Shown: piece after piece, positions 50,896 to 61,330 of the stretch | How the letters are laid out: every line of letters starts with the position of its first letter | Numbering within the stretch: position 1 is the first letter of the stretch | The notes under the pieces: model-generated | Databases searched by the model: none | Told to the model about the DNA's origin: nothing | The model's input: only the letters and a program-made list of their open reading frames with translations | Origin: Maniola hyperantus | Taxonomy: Eukaryota; Arthropoda; Insecta; Lepidoptera; Nymphalidae | Assembly (NCBI RefSeq): GCF_902806685.2 | Contig: NC_048546.1 | Location: forward strand, 434,001 to 498,000 | Length of the DNA stretch: 64,000 bases | Direction of reading: 5' to 3' | Program-made: the position numbers and the translations under genes

Positions 50896-50946
50896 AATCC
50901 AAAATAAAATGAAAACAGAGCATAGGTATACCTACATAAAATATAC

Positions 50947-51119
50947 TACAGTACGCAGCCGAAAGTAATGTACATCGGCCTTTAGAATGACATTTCGGCT
51001 TTGTAGAGCGTTGTCTCTGTCACTCATACCTATTACCTATATGACGTTTTGTCAATCTCAACGACAGAGACAGTGACAAATTTGCTATGTCCTTCTAAAG
51101 GTCGATGTACATTACTTTG
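50947..51119. mobile_element. MITE, TACAGTACGC family
   Basis: It opens tacagtacgcagccgaaagt, has ggcctttagaatgacatttc, then an inner inverted pair (tctctgtcactcatacc and acgacagagacagtgac). It closes tctaaaggtcgatgtacatt. The last bases of the right end are missing. Confidence 0.7.
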
Positions 51120-51565
51120 TACCTAACATACGTATCCCTATGTGATCTTGATCTTGCCCCAGTGTACAGAACAATGTACTCGCAACCATGCATGCTTTAT
51201 ATAAAAACTGCTATAAATAGCGGCATTTCATTAGCCATTGTTTCCTCCTGCCGACTGCCGGCTGTCGAGAGTCGAGAGTCGAGACGTCAATACGTCGCCA
51301 TTGTCGACCTTATACGCAATGCACGTAAATTGTACAATACGTAACGGTCGCGTAATAACAGTTTTAATTACAATACATTTTATTTTATCTGTGCCACATT
51401 CTGAAACAATACTAGCTCCAACTTTGTAACTATGCGGAATTTCATATACCTACTTACAAAACATATTAATAACAACCGGCCAAGTTACCTATCTACTAAG
51501 TACTAGGTGACCCGGCTTCGCAAGATCGAAAGTTCTTCAAATCAATCCTTGTATTTTTTTTAAAT

Positions 51566-51627
51566 AAAAAAAAAGATTCCGACGAATCGAGAAACTCTTC
51601 CTTTTTTTGAAGTCGGTTAAAAATGGC
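51566..51627 (-). repeat. Repeat I end, inverted
   Basis: aaaagattccgacgaatcga, gaagtcggttaaaa. It joins repeat H directly. Confidence 0.6.
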
Positions 51628-51842
51628 GAGCAAACGAGCAGGCGGGTCACCTGATGTTAAGGGATTACCGCCGCCCATGAACATTTTCAGTACCAGAGGA
51701 ACCACCAATGTGATTTGTTGGTCCGCCCCTTGAATAACCCCATGTTGTAATCTAATGGGAACACTGCCAAAGAGAGTTGATTCCACAGTTTGCATGTGCG
51801 TGGAAAGGATCTGGCACAACGGGCGGCCGAAGTGCACCAGAT
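51628..51842 (+). mobile_element. Repeat H, uninterrupted copy
   Basis: gcgagcaaacgagcaggcgg, acctgatgttaagggattac, ttcagtaccagaggaaccac and ccttgaataaccccatgttg, then gcacaacgggcggccgaag. It shows the order that is interrupted at 20942. Confidence 0.7.
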
Positions 51843-52002
51843 TTACGGTGGTTACGCACTCATCCGATCCGAGTCCGTGAAAATACGTTCCTATGTTTTG
51901 TATGGAAACTTATGGCATAATGTCGTAGATAATAATAGCTGGTATTCTCACGGATTACGGATAGAACTTGGATGACGGAAAAGCAGTGCGTAATCGCCGT
52001 AA
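51843..52002. mobile_element. Short MITE with TTACGG ends, second copy
   Basis: It opens ttacggtggttacgcactc and closes agtgcgtaatcgccgtaa. The interior (gagtccgtgaaaatacgttc, tggtattctcacggatt) matches 21477-21624. It lies at the end of repeat H. Confidence 0.75.
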
Positions 52003-52012
52003 GGAGTTTGAA

Positions 52013-52061
52013 AAAAATAGGGGTTTGAAATTTGTGTAGACGAGGTCGCGGGCGTAAGCTA
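52013..52061 (+). mobile_element. Helitron family A, 3' tail
   Basis: aggggtttgaaatttgtgta, gacgaggtcgcggg and gtaagctag. The hairpin's first arm is deleted. Confidence 0.55.
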
Positions 52062-52615
52062 GTACATAATATGGCGCTAGTGAGTAGTGAGTCATACCTA
52101 CTACTTACTTACGTTGTGATTGGTGTCAGGTTGTCAGTCAATTAAACTCGTTTATCGTCAAGTATGGAGCTGATTTACTCAATTACGAGCATGACAATTT
52201 ACAGCTATTAGCTGACATATTTTTAATTCAATATTTGATAATGAATCTCATTCTCAGCCGTCTGGCATGCGTCTGGTGTATCTGGCAAATCACAGACACA
52301 GATATTAGTTTCTAAAACGTGTCTACAAACGTCGAGTTTGACTAAATATATATCAAAAATTGCGGACCGGCAGGAATCGAACCCGACACGCGTAAGTGAT
52401 TCCAATCTGATGAAGCTTCCCGTAGCTTTACTATTTATGAGTTGCCCCAACCAAATACCAGTTGAGTCCAAGCCACGACCTAATCAGGCTACGACTGAAA
52501 TATTAATGACATATCAGCCCCGCGTGATGATGTAGTAATGATTAATGAATCTAGTAATACACTTGAAAGATTAGTGAGGTGCTCGAGATTCTTTGTGGCT
52601 TTGTTCGTAGGTACC
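52062..52615. other. Stretch without a recognised gene
   Basis: An 82-codon minus-strand frame (52223-52471) has no motif I recognise. The piece gcggaccggcaggaatcgaa at 52364-52384 resembles a SINE box B region. Otherwise nothing is visible. Confidence 0.4.
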
Positions 52616-52924
52616 ACATCATGATCAACCCATCGCTGGCTCACTACAGAGCGGGTCTCCTTTCAGAGTGAGAAGGGTTGTGGCCATATTCTACAACGCT
52701 GGCCATGTGTGGTTTTGGTAGACTTCACACATCTTTGAGAACATTATGGAAAACTCTCAGGCATACAGCTTAACTCACGATGTTTTCCTTCACTGTTAAA
52801 GCAAGTGATATTTTAATTACTTAAAAACGCACGTAACTCCAAAAAGTTCGAGGTGCGTGCCCGGGATCGAATCCCCGACATCCGATTGGAAGGCGGACAT
52901 CCTAATCACTAGGCTACCACAGCT
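52616..52924 (-). mobile_element. tRNA-derived SINE (family S1), full length
   Basis: The best S1 copy. On the minus strand: box A TAGCCTAGTGATTAGG, box B GGATTCGATCCCGGG region, then gcacgcacctcgaac, ttaacagtgaaggaaaacat, cataatgttctcaaag and finally a gttgatcatgatg tail. It is the reference for the interrupted copy at 6956. Confidence 0.85.
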
Positions 52925-54217
52925 TTCTAAAAACTAACACTTTCATGAAGTAGGCCGAAATCATAAAAGACATTGTGAATGTAGATTACCAATTTAATTT
53001 CCAACCGTCTAGAACCCTAACTAACCCTACATAGTAAAGTTCCTGAGAAACTCCTAGCCATAAACATAATCTGTTTCGAGTCAGCTCTTTTACCCTCATA
53101 CTTCACGCGCGCCGGCCGCTATGAAGTCATAAACGCGACAGGGTCAAACCGTACATCCATATTTTATGCAAAAAGGACATTCCAAACGTCGACTTGTAAT
53201 GAAAGTGGAAATCTTGCCAGGGCAGCTAACATTTTCCTTTTGAACAGTAAACTTCTTTAAGCGAATTGGGCTATTTTCGGATAGGTAAAACTTCTTAATT
53301 TATTTCACTGATAATATCACAGCAATAAGCTAAAAGGCCTAAAAGCTTTTTATAGAGTTTATGGTGTGAAGTCATCATTCCAGATAACGGTACAAGACCA
53401 TGTGTATAAATCCGTATAAATAAACAAAAGTTTATTCAGCTCACAAAACAAGAGAAACAAAATATTATATAACCAAAAACAAAAAAATGTTATAGGCAAA
53501 CTTAAAACTACGAGCTCTAAAGTACTAAACACAAATGATGTATTGTTTGAGCTGAAAGGGCTACTGCCCTGCAGTTTGACTACTGCAGGGCTGATTTTCA
53601 GGCAGAGCCTTGGTGTCACGACCCGACAACGAAGTCAACTAAAATAAAAAACTTAAGTATTAGTAGAGTAATAAACATCATATATACCTATATAGGGTTT
53701 TACATAAATATAAGAAACCTTTGTCCAGTAGTACACGTTCATTCATTACAAAATCTGCTCTGCCCTGCACTGCTCTGAACTACGTCGCCTGCGTCCATAC
53801 GCGACGCTAAGCCGTACGTGAACGTTCATCGGTTGAGAGGCCGACGGCTGAGAAGACTAGATAACTAGGTCAGTGGTCACCATAACAATAACCGACCATA
53901 TGCAAATATCGCTTACCCATAACCCTTGATTAACTCCCACTGTGTTCCGACACGTACAAAGTCATAGCAAAGCCATGACAGAGCATAATATCAGAGCAAT
54001 ATAGGGGGAGGATGCTATAAAGAGTTTATGGAGTGATGTCACCAACTCAGACATCGGCGCAAGGTCTCGACACTCGCACTTATTGTGTCGGGGCACGTAT
54101 TGATCTCAGTTAATGGGCTATTAAGTTCTATAATAATTTTATAATTTGCATCATTTCAGTCTTTAAGTCTAGAATGTTTAAAATTCTTCAGGCTTTGAAA
54201 TTGTTGGAACCACCGAG
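52925..54217. other. Largely unique stretch
   Basis: Two paralogous words, agagtttatggtgtgaagtc (53354) and agagtttatggagtgatgtc (54021), followed in both by a gacaccgg/gacatcgg-type segment, suggest an old duplication. No gene is recognisable. Confidence 0.4.
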
Positions 54218-54315
54218 TTTCTTGCTGGTTGCTCCAAGAAAGGCATTTCGAACCAGTGGTAGACGCATTCAAGTGTACTTGTAAAAGTTTATTGATATAA
54301 AAAAAAAACTATTTC
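54218..54315 (+). mobile_element. LINE 3' tail
   Basis: gagtttcttgctggttgctc, aaggcatttcgaaccagtgg, gtacttgtaaaagtttattg and an A-run. It matches 19800 and 10196. Confidence 0.65.
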
Positions 54316-54621
54316 TAATTATTATAAATTAAGTGCTACAGTGAAATATAGGGTTACATAATTTAGTTATACTAATAAATAAACTATGACAAACAAAAAG
54401 TGTAGAATGTTACCTATTTTGAATACTTAAATGATTTGATTGATACAAGTATCACAAGAAATAAGTACAGTAGTAGGTTATACAAGTATTCTTGTGATTC
54501 ATAAAGCTTTTATTTTTCTTCATCTTTGCCATTTTCTGCAGTTCGGGAATCTTTATACTTACCCTGTTGTAGGTACGTTAAATTCTCTATCCCGCTGATT
54601 CTTCAGCGATTCAAGCGCCAC

Positions 54622-54672
54622 TTCAGAAGCTTAGGAGACTGCCTAGGCAGTCTGCTAAGCTAATCTTCTGAA
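54622..54672. repeat. Palindrome 1 centred on CCTAGG
   Basis: ttcagaag, cttag and agactgcc on the left mirror ggcagtct, ctaag and cttctgaa on the right, with the centre CCTAGG at 54642-54647. The inner 18 bases are perfectly palindromic. Confidence 0.85.
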
Positions 54673-54674
54673 TT

Positions 54675-54710
54675 GAAAGTCTTCGATAACCTAGGTTATC
54701 AAAGACTTCC
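54675..54710. repeat. Palindrome 2 centred on CCTAGG
   Basis: gaaagtctt and gataacc on the left mirror ggttatc and aagacttcc on the right. The centre is CCTAGG at 54690-54695. The inner 16 bases are perfectly palindromic. It lies three bases after palindrome 1. Confidence 0.85.
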
Positions 54711-55578
54711 TAACGTGAGGTCATTATATTATATTGTATTTTATCAGTATATAAACAGTTTGGCTTATCTGGCTCATAAGGTTATCGCAAGTATGTTAAC
54801 TTTGTTTTCTGTCTGCCTTTCTTCCTCTTCAACTTGACCATTTAGGGTGTCGCTAGCAGACTCGGTTGTCGAAGACTACCTCAAGTGAGGTATTAGAGTT
54901 ACTAAAAGAATTACCGGAAGGTTTAATCTAAAGATATTCTTGTGTTTACTTTCCCTCGGTACTACTGTCTTAGGCCGTCGCGTCGACAGGGTTGTATGCC
55001 GACTACCATATCGAGGCAGACATGTAGCGCTATATCGATGAAACTATAAAAACTTGTTGCGCTAACAAGTTTATACGAAAAAAAAGAAATGATAAAAGGT
55101 CAGGCTTTGGTTCTGTTTAAAGCAAAACCAGTTACAAGTTATCTAACTTGTCAACACAGAGTTTGTGTGAACATAACATAAGTATTTGCCTACAAACCAT
55201 AACAATTTCGACGTTGATTTTGAAATTGAAATGTTCGCGGAAAATGAAAATTCTATGTTACATTGCGAATGTTCAAAAGCGATAAGGTTTGGCGAATTGT
55301 ATTATTTAACAAATGTACCTAATGTTATAGTTTTAATTTAATTTAGTTTCATTACGCTTATCACTCGTGCAGTTATTATAATTATAAATTGTATATATGA
55401 CGCAACATCCACACATTTAATGATGTTAGGTAGTTTGGAATAGATGACATTACTGTTGATTTAAACATTTAGAATGCAAATTATAACAAAAATGCAGAGG
55501 CTACTGCTGATTTGCTGCAGCGCACTGCGTTTACTTTTTGAAAATATGACGTGGCGGTTCTTTTAAAAGTTGAAATAT

Positions 55579-55655
55579 AAAAAACCGGCCAAGTGCGAGT
55601 CAGGCTCGCGCAATGAGGGTTCCGTACTACAGTCGTATTTTTTCGACATTTTATA
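55579..55655 (+). mobile_element. Repeat G, 5' fragment
   Basis: aaaaaccggccaagtgcgag, ggttccgtactacagtcgta, then it stops at gacattttat. Confidence 0.7.
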
Positions 55656-55920
55656 GATATTACGATTGAGAATAAAATAAATGCAATAAGCAATAGAAAA
55701 TCCAATTAAATCTTACATCGTTTACAATTACTTACGTTGATGAATGTAATAAATAATGCAATACGTAGTCCTCATAATATGATAATGTGTGCTAACATTA
55801 GACAAAAACTATACCCACTTAATTATGAGTTAATTGTACCTATAGTCATTAGCTGTTACAGTCTATTGTACTTATAAAATGGAATATACGGGAAAAATAC
55901 TTCATGGTCCCATTTAGTAT

Positions 55921-56345
55921 TATTTGTAACTTAAAAGGGATAGGATAGTGAAGAATATTCTGATTCCGAATGGATATCGTTCTAATCTAACAGCTGCTCT
56001 AATTAAATGTGTAAATGCAGAAAAACTGCCTAAAAAATCTGCGCCAGAGGTTCAACAAATGCACGCGGACAAAAGTAAACTTAGGAAGGTGGTGGTAGGA
56101 CATACAACAGACACCTTTAAACAAACACCTGTTCCTTATATGTAGGTGTCACCGACAGTACTCTATATAGACTGCAGGTTGCATGGAGGCAGAAAACAAC
56201 CTGTACAGTGTTCTTGGCTTTTGGAGCGAGCTTGGATGGCTGGAGTGACGATTCCGGCGGGGAGGGGCACTACACGAACAATAGACGGAAACGTTTCAAT
56301 GCGGAAATCTGCCCAGAAGAAATAAAGAAAAGGGCCATGTTCAGA
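55921..56345 (+). other. Open but unrecognised frames, possible decayed exon
   Basis: A 65-codon frame (55948-56145) begins with GTG, not ATG. A second open frame follows through 56190-56300 (words WMAGVTIPAGRG and NVSMRKSAQKK). Neither shows a domain I know. Splice sites are not obvious. It ends just before the P-like element at 56486. Confidence 0.2.
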
Positions 56346-56485
56346 TCTGAAGTAGGTATCTAAAAATCAGGTTGTTAGGTACTTTGTTAAACTTTTACGA
56401 AGAACTCTTCTTACTGCTTCTGTCTTGAATTAGTTTAGATATTAGAAAAAATAATTACATTTCTTCGTGTTGTGTATACCTTTAC

Positions 56486-56508
56486 CTTGGACGATCTAAC
56501 CTAAGGAC
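56486..56508 (+). repeat. Left terminal inverted repeat of the P-like element
   Basis: CTTGGACGATCTAACCTA followed by aGGAC. The right repeat reads the same on the other strand with T for the single variable base. Confidence 0.88.
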
Positions 56509-56649
56509 GCGCCTCGCATGATTATTCCCCTCTGTCAATAGTAATGGATTTTTAATCCACTGCGTTTATAAACACTGTTTGCGGAATCGATTTTGTCATT
56601 GTCAGAATCGTTTTCGATGTGTGACGACGTCTTACACGCTGGGTGAAAA

Positions 56650-56729
56650 ATGCCTGTTTGTGCCGTTAGTGAGTGCAAGAACAAATCAAACACATCAAAT
56701 TTACAAAAAGATGGAATTTCATTTCATAA
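56650..56729 (+). CDS. First exon of a THAP-domain transposase (partial)
   Basis: ATG at 56650 opens MPVCAVSECKNKSN, then TSNLQKDGISFHK. The start C-x4-C and the later SFHK are the first zinc ligands and the conserved SFHxFP turn of THAP DNA-binding domains. A strong splice donor (AA|GTAAGTA at 56729/56730) cuts the codon after the second base. The next exon should supply one base and then FP. Such an acceptor was not found, so the domain is incomplete here. Because the exon lies within P-like ends, it probably encoded the N-terminus of a P-type transposase that binds the element's ends. An unrelated host THAP gene is possible but less likely. Confidence 0.7.
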
Positions 56730-56964
56730 GTAAGTATTTTTGGTGTAATAAACGCTTTCTATAAATTAAATTACATAAATTATTATAATAAAATAACAAT
56801 CGAGAACTTTACCGATTCAGTAATTGAGTACGTAATAATTCGGTAGAAACGAGTCACACTTCTCACGAGACTATATTTTGTTTTTTCTAAACAATTGCAA
56901 CCCTCGTTATATACAAATTAGGTTAAAATTTGAATACGCGTGAACAGCATGAAATTACGTAGTA

Positions 56965-57375
56965 GTAAAAATAACACTAGTCTCGTGGGAAGTGCGGTAT
57001 ACTAAAGACGGAGAGCCAGCGCCCAAAAAACTGTTTGAATTTACTAAGGCTAATTTTTTGCGCATACTGACCAGCTCTGTCCCCATATTCTGCTGACTAA
57101 CCATTACAACTTTTATTTATATGCAATATACAAGTTATATAACAATTTTCAGCCTTAGTAAATTCATTTTATTACCTCGCAGGTACGACACCTTTGATAG
57201 CGCACCTGAGTCACTGTTCTCAGGTTCACTTGACTGATCGCAGTATGTTTGTGTACGCAACCATTCTAATGAACTATAAAAAAATTAGCCTTAGTAAATT
57301 CAAACAGTATTTTGGGCCCTGGCTCTCCGTCTATAGTATACCGCACTCCCCACGAGACTATTGTGTTATTTTTAC
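56965..57375. mobile_element. Fold-back element inside the P-like transposon
   Basis: The left arm (56965-57059) and right arm (57278-57375) pair over about 95 bp. Landmarks: gtaaaaataacac, agtctcgtggg, agacggagagccag and gaatttactaaggcta, with complements at the right. The centre contains a third cttagtaaattca word. No ORF. Confidence 0.75.
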
Positions 57376-57457
57376 CAAATTTTTCAGTATTAGATTTAAT
57401 TGCATAGGACATAAGGTTCGATTTTTAAGAATCATGTGATAGTGATTGCGGTTCGAT

Positions 57458-57470
57458 TATCGATATCGAT
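57458..57470. promoter_or_regulatory. DREF-like TATCGATA site
   Basis: TATCGATATCGAT contains the DRE core TATCGATA known from insect promoters. It is the only evidence; a functional role is not shown. Confidence 0.25.
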
Positions 57471-57763
57471 GAAAACATTTTCTTTATTATTAACGACTAA
57501 ATTACCGTCTTCAAGTCAAGTAAAGAATAGTTATTATTAATTACCACAATTTTTTCGCTACCTATACTTGTAATAAAACTGGTCGATTTCTGTGATTTCA
57601 CGTACTTAATACATTTAAAAAAATATTAAAGCAACGCAATTTTAGTGATAGGCGAGAAACGGGGTAGGGTGTCTCTGAACTGGGTAATTTGTAGCTAAAA
57701 GGTGTACCTTTCTCAAGGATGAGGATTAGGTAATAATTTATCATAATCGTTTTATTTTTACAG

Positions 57764-57870
57764 ATTTCGATATTTTTACAGAGAGAATCGCCAAGAATAT
57801 ACATAACATTAACCTAATGGTAAATAATGACGTGTTAAAAATAGAAGAGGCCACCGTGTGTGTTTACTAA
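57764..57870 (+). other. Candidate exon inside the P-like element
   Basis: After an acceptor-like ttttatttttacag, a frame reads DFDIFTERIAKNIHNINLM, then VNNDVLKIEEATVCVY and a stop. Its phase does not join the THAP exon directly. It may be a remnant of a later transposase exon or a chance frame. Confidence 0.2.
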
Positions 57871-57884
57871 TTTATTTTCATAGT

Positions 57885-58075
57885 ATCATATCTGTCTTAT
57901 GGAATTTTGCTGTGGGGTAAAAGCGGCAGGTATTGAGAACATTTTTGCATTGCTAATTTGTAAGGGCAATACGTGTAATATTTAATAACTTACATTTAAT
58001 TTTTTTGGACAAAGAGTACACCATATTGGAATTACCATGTAAACCCAATGTGCAATAAATAAATGATTGATTGGA
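57885..58075 (+). pseudogene. LINE 3' fragment
   Basis: It reads SYLSYGILLWGKSG, like the reverse-transcriptase thumb region of LINEs, then frames break. A 3' end (catgtaaacccaatgtgc, aataaataaatgattgattg) follows. It lies within the P-like element. Confidence 0.6.
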
Positions 58076-58450
58076 AAGAAAAAAACATTTTATTGATTGA
58101 TATACCTACTAATTATGTTTGGTAGGTTTTTGCGCGGTCAGGTTTATTTTGTATTATATAATAATATAAGTCATTAATAAGCACATTTTCACTATCGAAA
58201 TTTTAAATGAAAATTTCGTTATATAAAAAAATACAAAAGATTAAAAATGATATAAAATAAGTAAAAAAGTATGTGCATATTTTTTAAATAAATATTTTTC
58301 TTATTTTTACGTTGCATTATTAGTTTTTGGGATAATTACCTATTAAGTGAGGTGAATGTATGCAAGAATACGCTACGCTGACCAAACACTGGTTTTAAGT
58401 AATTAAATACGAGTAATAAATTCTTACTTCTACTTTTGTTTCTGAAAAAC

Positions 58451-58476
58451 TATCGATATATTTTAAAATATCGATA
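58451..58476. promoter_or_regulatory. Palindrome with two TATCGATA words
   Basis: TATCGATA at 58451-58458 and again at 58469-58476, separated by a palindromic tattttaaaa centre. Matches the DRE core twice. It lies in the right part of the P-like element. Confidence 0.3.
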
Positions 58477-58709
58477 CGGTAGCATCGCAAATCAATTTGA
58501 CTGTCTTACACTCGTAATGTCTTTGTATGTTGATGTATATAACTTATTAGTGTGCGTAAAAAGTAGTAGTGTTGAAGATTTAGATATGTGTGTGTTAATA
58601 ATGACACAAAACTTTGTTGAGTGAGTGTGTCAAGTTGTCTATGTAGTGTTTCCTCGTCCCGTACCAAAAGTGACAGAAATTTTTATTCGTAATATTAGGC
58701 GCGTTACAA

Positions 58710-58732
58710 GTCCATAGGTTAGATCGTCCAAG
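58710..58732 (-). repeat. Right terminal inverted repeat of the P-like element
   Basis: The minus strand reads CTTGGACGATCTAACCTA, then tGGAC, followed after seven bases by GCGCCT. Confidence 0.88.
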
Positions 58733-58740
58733 ACCTTTAC

Positions 58741-59924
58741 TGAAATAAATTGGTTATCTTCGCTGTTACACAAATTAAAAAGGTACGCACGAAAATCTAA
58801 TTATGAGAAATATTGAATGGAAACGCTGAAAGCTTTCTCTATAGAGACCAAACAATCCGAAGCGTATCTTGCGAATAGAATCTTCCGTTCTTCAAACGAA
58901 ACGAGATAGATGAGAAAAACATTTCGCCCTTATCGAAAAAACGGACGACTTTTAAAGGACGGATATTTCAAGTTCATACGCCAAAAGAATATGAATTAAC
59001 TTTATAATTGAATAGACTCGACTTATTTATGAACTGTTTATAGAATCAGTTAGGAATAAAATGCTATTCAAAGTTTTTAGGTCGGGTAACGGTTGGGTAA
59101 AATTTACCGTCGCGCAGAATTTTTCAGTTTGAATATAAAAATTGATAAATGATAATTGGATGTTGTTATACGAGTAGTTAGACCATTTTGTTGTTGTTGT
59201 GAATTGAATAAAATTCCAATGACGATTTTTTAATATAAAAATGTATTCGTAATTCTGTTTTTCTACATGTTTTTTCGTATTGGTGCTATATTCAGCGCAT
59301 TATTAGCAACGTTTTTGTTGTACTTACTTAACTAAAGAATATTTCCCAGAACAACCAACCTTTTTCTTAATTTGATCTAATTACCCAATCACTTATCCTT
59401 GGTCTACCTTGTCCACCTTTTCGTATTATGGAAGTTCCATTAGGTAGGTATCCGTATATCCCAACATTTCCCTTCTCCTGTTTCTTATCATTTTAATTAC
59501 ATGACTCTTGTTTTTCGTTCATTAATGTCAGTTTTACTTAGTTTTTTTTTCAAGCTATGCTTATGCTATGCTACCATTATGCTAAAGACTTAATTCTTAT
59601 GTGAATGGTTTTCCAAGTCAGATCAGTTACCAACTGATTTCAATCAAGGTTTATGACCCCACGGGATCAATTTGGATCAAGAGCCTTGGTGAGAGCATCA
59701 TCGGGTGAACATCATAGGTGGAAAATTTGCTAAAAGCCCTAAAATGCAATATGAGCGTTACGGTAAGTCTGTCATTTAGTTTGGTCGGGCAAACGTGATT
59801 TGATTCAAAAGGTGTACAGTATACTCAATTTAAAAATGATATTGATTTTGACGTCTCCATGCTTTAAAATTGCTCAGCGGCCTACGTTCAGTGTCTGTTT
59901 GAGAGATATAGAATAGAATCCGCA
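58741..59924. other. AT-rich stretch without a recognised feature
   Basis: No ORF, repeat end or inverted structure that I can support. Confidence 0.5.
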
Positions 59925-60245
59925 ATGAGAAAATCCATCTAAGAATCAAAGTAAGCGATATCTAGTCCAGAGAATTAGCATGCTGAAGTGGCAGTGAGCA
60001 AGCCATGTCTGTCGCAGAACCGAAGCTGTTGGAGAAGATGCTTGCTCGAGAGAAGTATTTTTAGTTCATTTATTTATTCAGAGTACACGCATTGTGGAAC
60101 GACCTCCAGCCCTCTGTACCGGTGACCTCAAAAAGGTGGCGGGAAGTGGGTGGATTATGAAGGAGGAGGTTTGTGTGTGGTGGCGTGTTCTGCAAAACGC
60201 CTATGTTCAGCAATGGACGCATGTAACTAAGTAATGAACGGATGG
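59925..60245 (+). pseudogene. RTE-related LINE C-terminal remnant
   Basis: gctgaagtggcagtgagcaag (KWQ-type segment) at 59983, then a frame with GDLKKVAGSGWIMKEE, WWRVLQNAYVQQWTHV. It ends near taatgaacggatgg. The relative is at 36600-36735. Confidence 0.65.
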
Positions 60246-60704
60246 ACACAAAGATAAATTAACATAACTCGGGTGTCGCAAAGAAACCTTCAGAGTTTAT
60301 GTAGTATATACCACGTTGGCTATAAAAATTAAAAAGAACTAAGTACCTATAAATCGATGAAAACATTAAGGAACACGAACAGTCGAACACGAATGAAAAA
60401 ATTATTAAAGTGAACAATATTCGTGGAACAATGGAAGCTGAAGGCAATGGAACAATAAAGAAAACTGTTTTGTGAAGGCGTTTGAAGAACTTTGTTTTGT
60501 TGTTTCCGAGTTTTCTCTGGGGAGCGTTTTTTCCAGTCTGTACGCGGTACTTACTTTGACCTAGTTTCAAAGATCTTACAATTATTAATTGGCTTGTGAT
60601 ATAATTGGACAAGGGCGACGCAGGTAATTCTGGTCCTGCACTTCTGCAAAAACCAAAAATATCTATCCAAGCCTGATGTCAACAATAATTATTGGATGAT
60701 TTCA

Positions 60705-60929
60705 GATCAGTAACTTGTGTTTCAGAAGCCTTTATGCATCCTATAATAAATTATTGTGATTCATCAAACAAAAAAGTCGTATTATTGAGTGCAGGACCGA
60801 TATCTAATCTGTTATCAGCTCAATATCAACGCAATTCTGCCACCTACAAGGCCTCGGTTGTATCAACAGCAACAGACAGGTGGACTCAACCAGTTTCACA
60901 TCGAAGGCTGAAGGTATTGGTATTTAGGT
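60705..60929 (+). other. Candidate internal exon, product unknown
   Basis: Open over 75 codons (60692-60931) with SVTCVSEAFMHPIINYC and VVLLSAGPISNLLSAQ. An acceptor-like gatttcag precedes it and a strong donor, TTTAG|GTAAGTAG, stands at its end. No domain is recognised. It could be a real exon of a host gene that extends out of view or a chance frame. Confidence 0.3.
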
Positions 60930-61129
60930 AAGTAGGTGAACGTGTATTAAAATTACCGATTATAAACAACTTAACCTCCAATCCGGGTTTATTAGTCTTG
61001 GGATGACCCTAATATGAATCAAACGCAGTTCCGATGTCCACAGTCTTATATTCAGGTACACTTGTAACATCCACTTAGTTTATATCTAGCTTAATTAATC
61101 ACCTAGTACTTATATCTCGCTTAATTACT

Positions 61130-61330
61130 TTTATATCGTCCATCTTTTTTCTCTCGCTCCGTCCGTCCGACGCCGCTACCACTGTCACACCTCCACTCAC
61201 GGGTGACAGATGGCAGGTTTTCTGTGTTGCCTACAGGCGTCCATCCTGCTCCAGATATGTCCTCATATCTGACCACTCGGCCTTCCAACCGAGGGTAATG
61301 CCCTCATACCCATAACTCAATAGGAGCAAC
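61130..61330. other. GC-richer unassigned block
   Basis: ctctcgctccgtccgtccg, gccgctaccactgtcacacc and cttccaaccgagggtaatgc contrast with AT-rich flanks. It could be a decayed retroelement terminal repeat or untranslated region; no paired copy is in the window. Confidence 0.25.

Larger units (their letters stand above)
56486..58732 (+). mobile_element. P-element-like transposon with THAP exon
   Basis: The ends are CTTGGACGATCTAACCTA..GGAC (56486-56508) and its complement (58710-58732), 22 of 23 identical. GCGCCT follows inside both ends, offset by seven bases. ACCTTTAC stands directly on both sides (56478-56485 and 58733-58740), a perfect 8-bp duplication, as P-superfamily transposons make. 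The first coding exon, 164 bp from the left end, is a THAP domain start. Catalytic exons are not found. A fold-back element and a LINE remnant lie inside, so this is a degraded or internally deleted copy. Confidence 0.8.

Noticed and set aside
55948..56145. 65-codon ORF as a real gene
   Set aside because: It begins with GTG rather than ATG, has no domain and no convincing splice sites; kept only as an unassigned open stretch.
56730..58700. Second THAP exon (base plus FP motif) after the donor at 56729
   Set aside because: I checked acceptor-like sites at 57763, 57781 and 57887; none gives a phase-compatible FP continuation.
60259..60612. 117-codon minus-strand ORF
   Set aside because: Hydrophobic low-complexity frame without a recognisable domain; overlaps no other supporting signal.
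61130..61330. Retroviral-type or Gypsy LTR
   Set aside because: No TG..CA ends, primer-binding site or second LTR found; composition alone is not enough.
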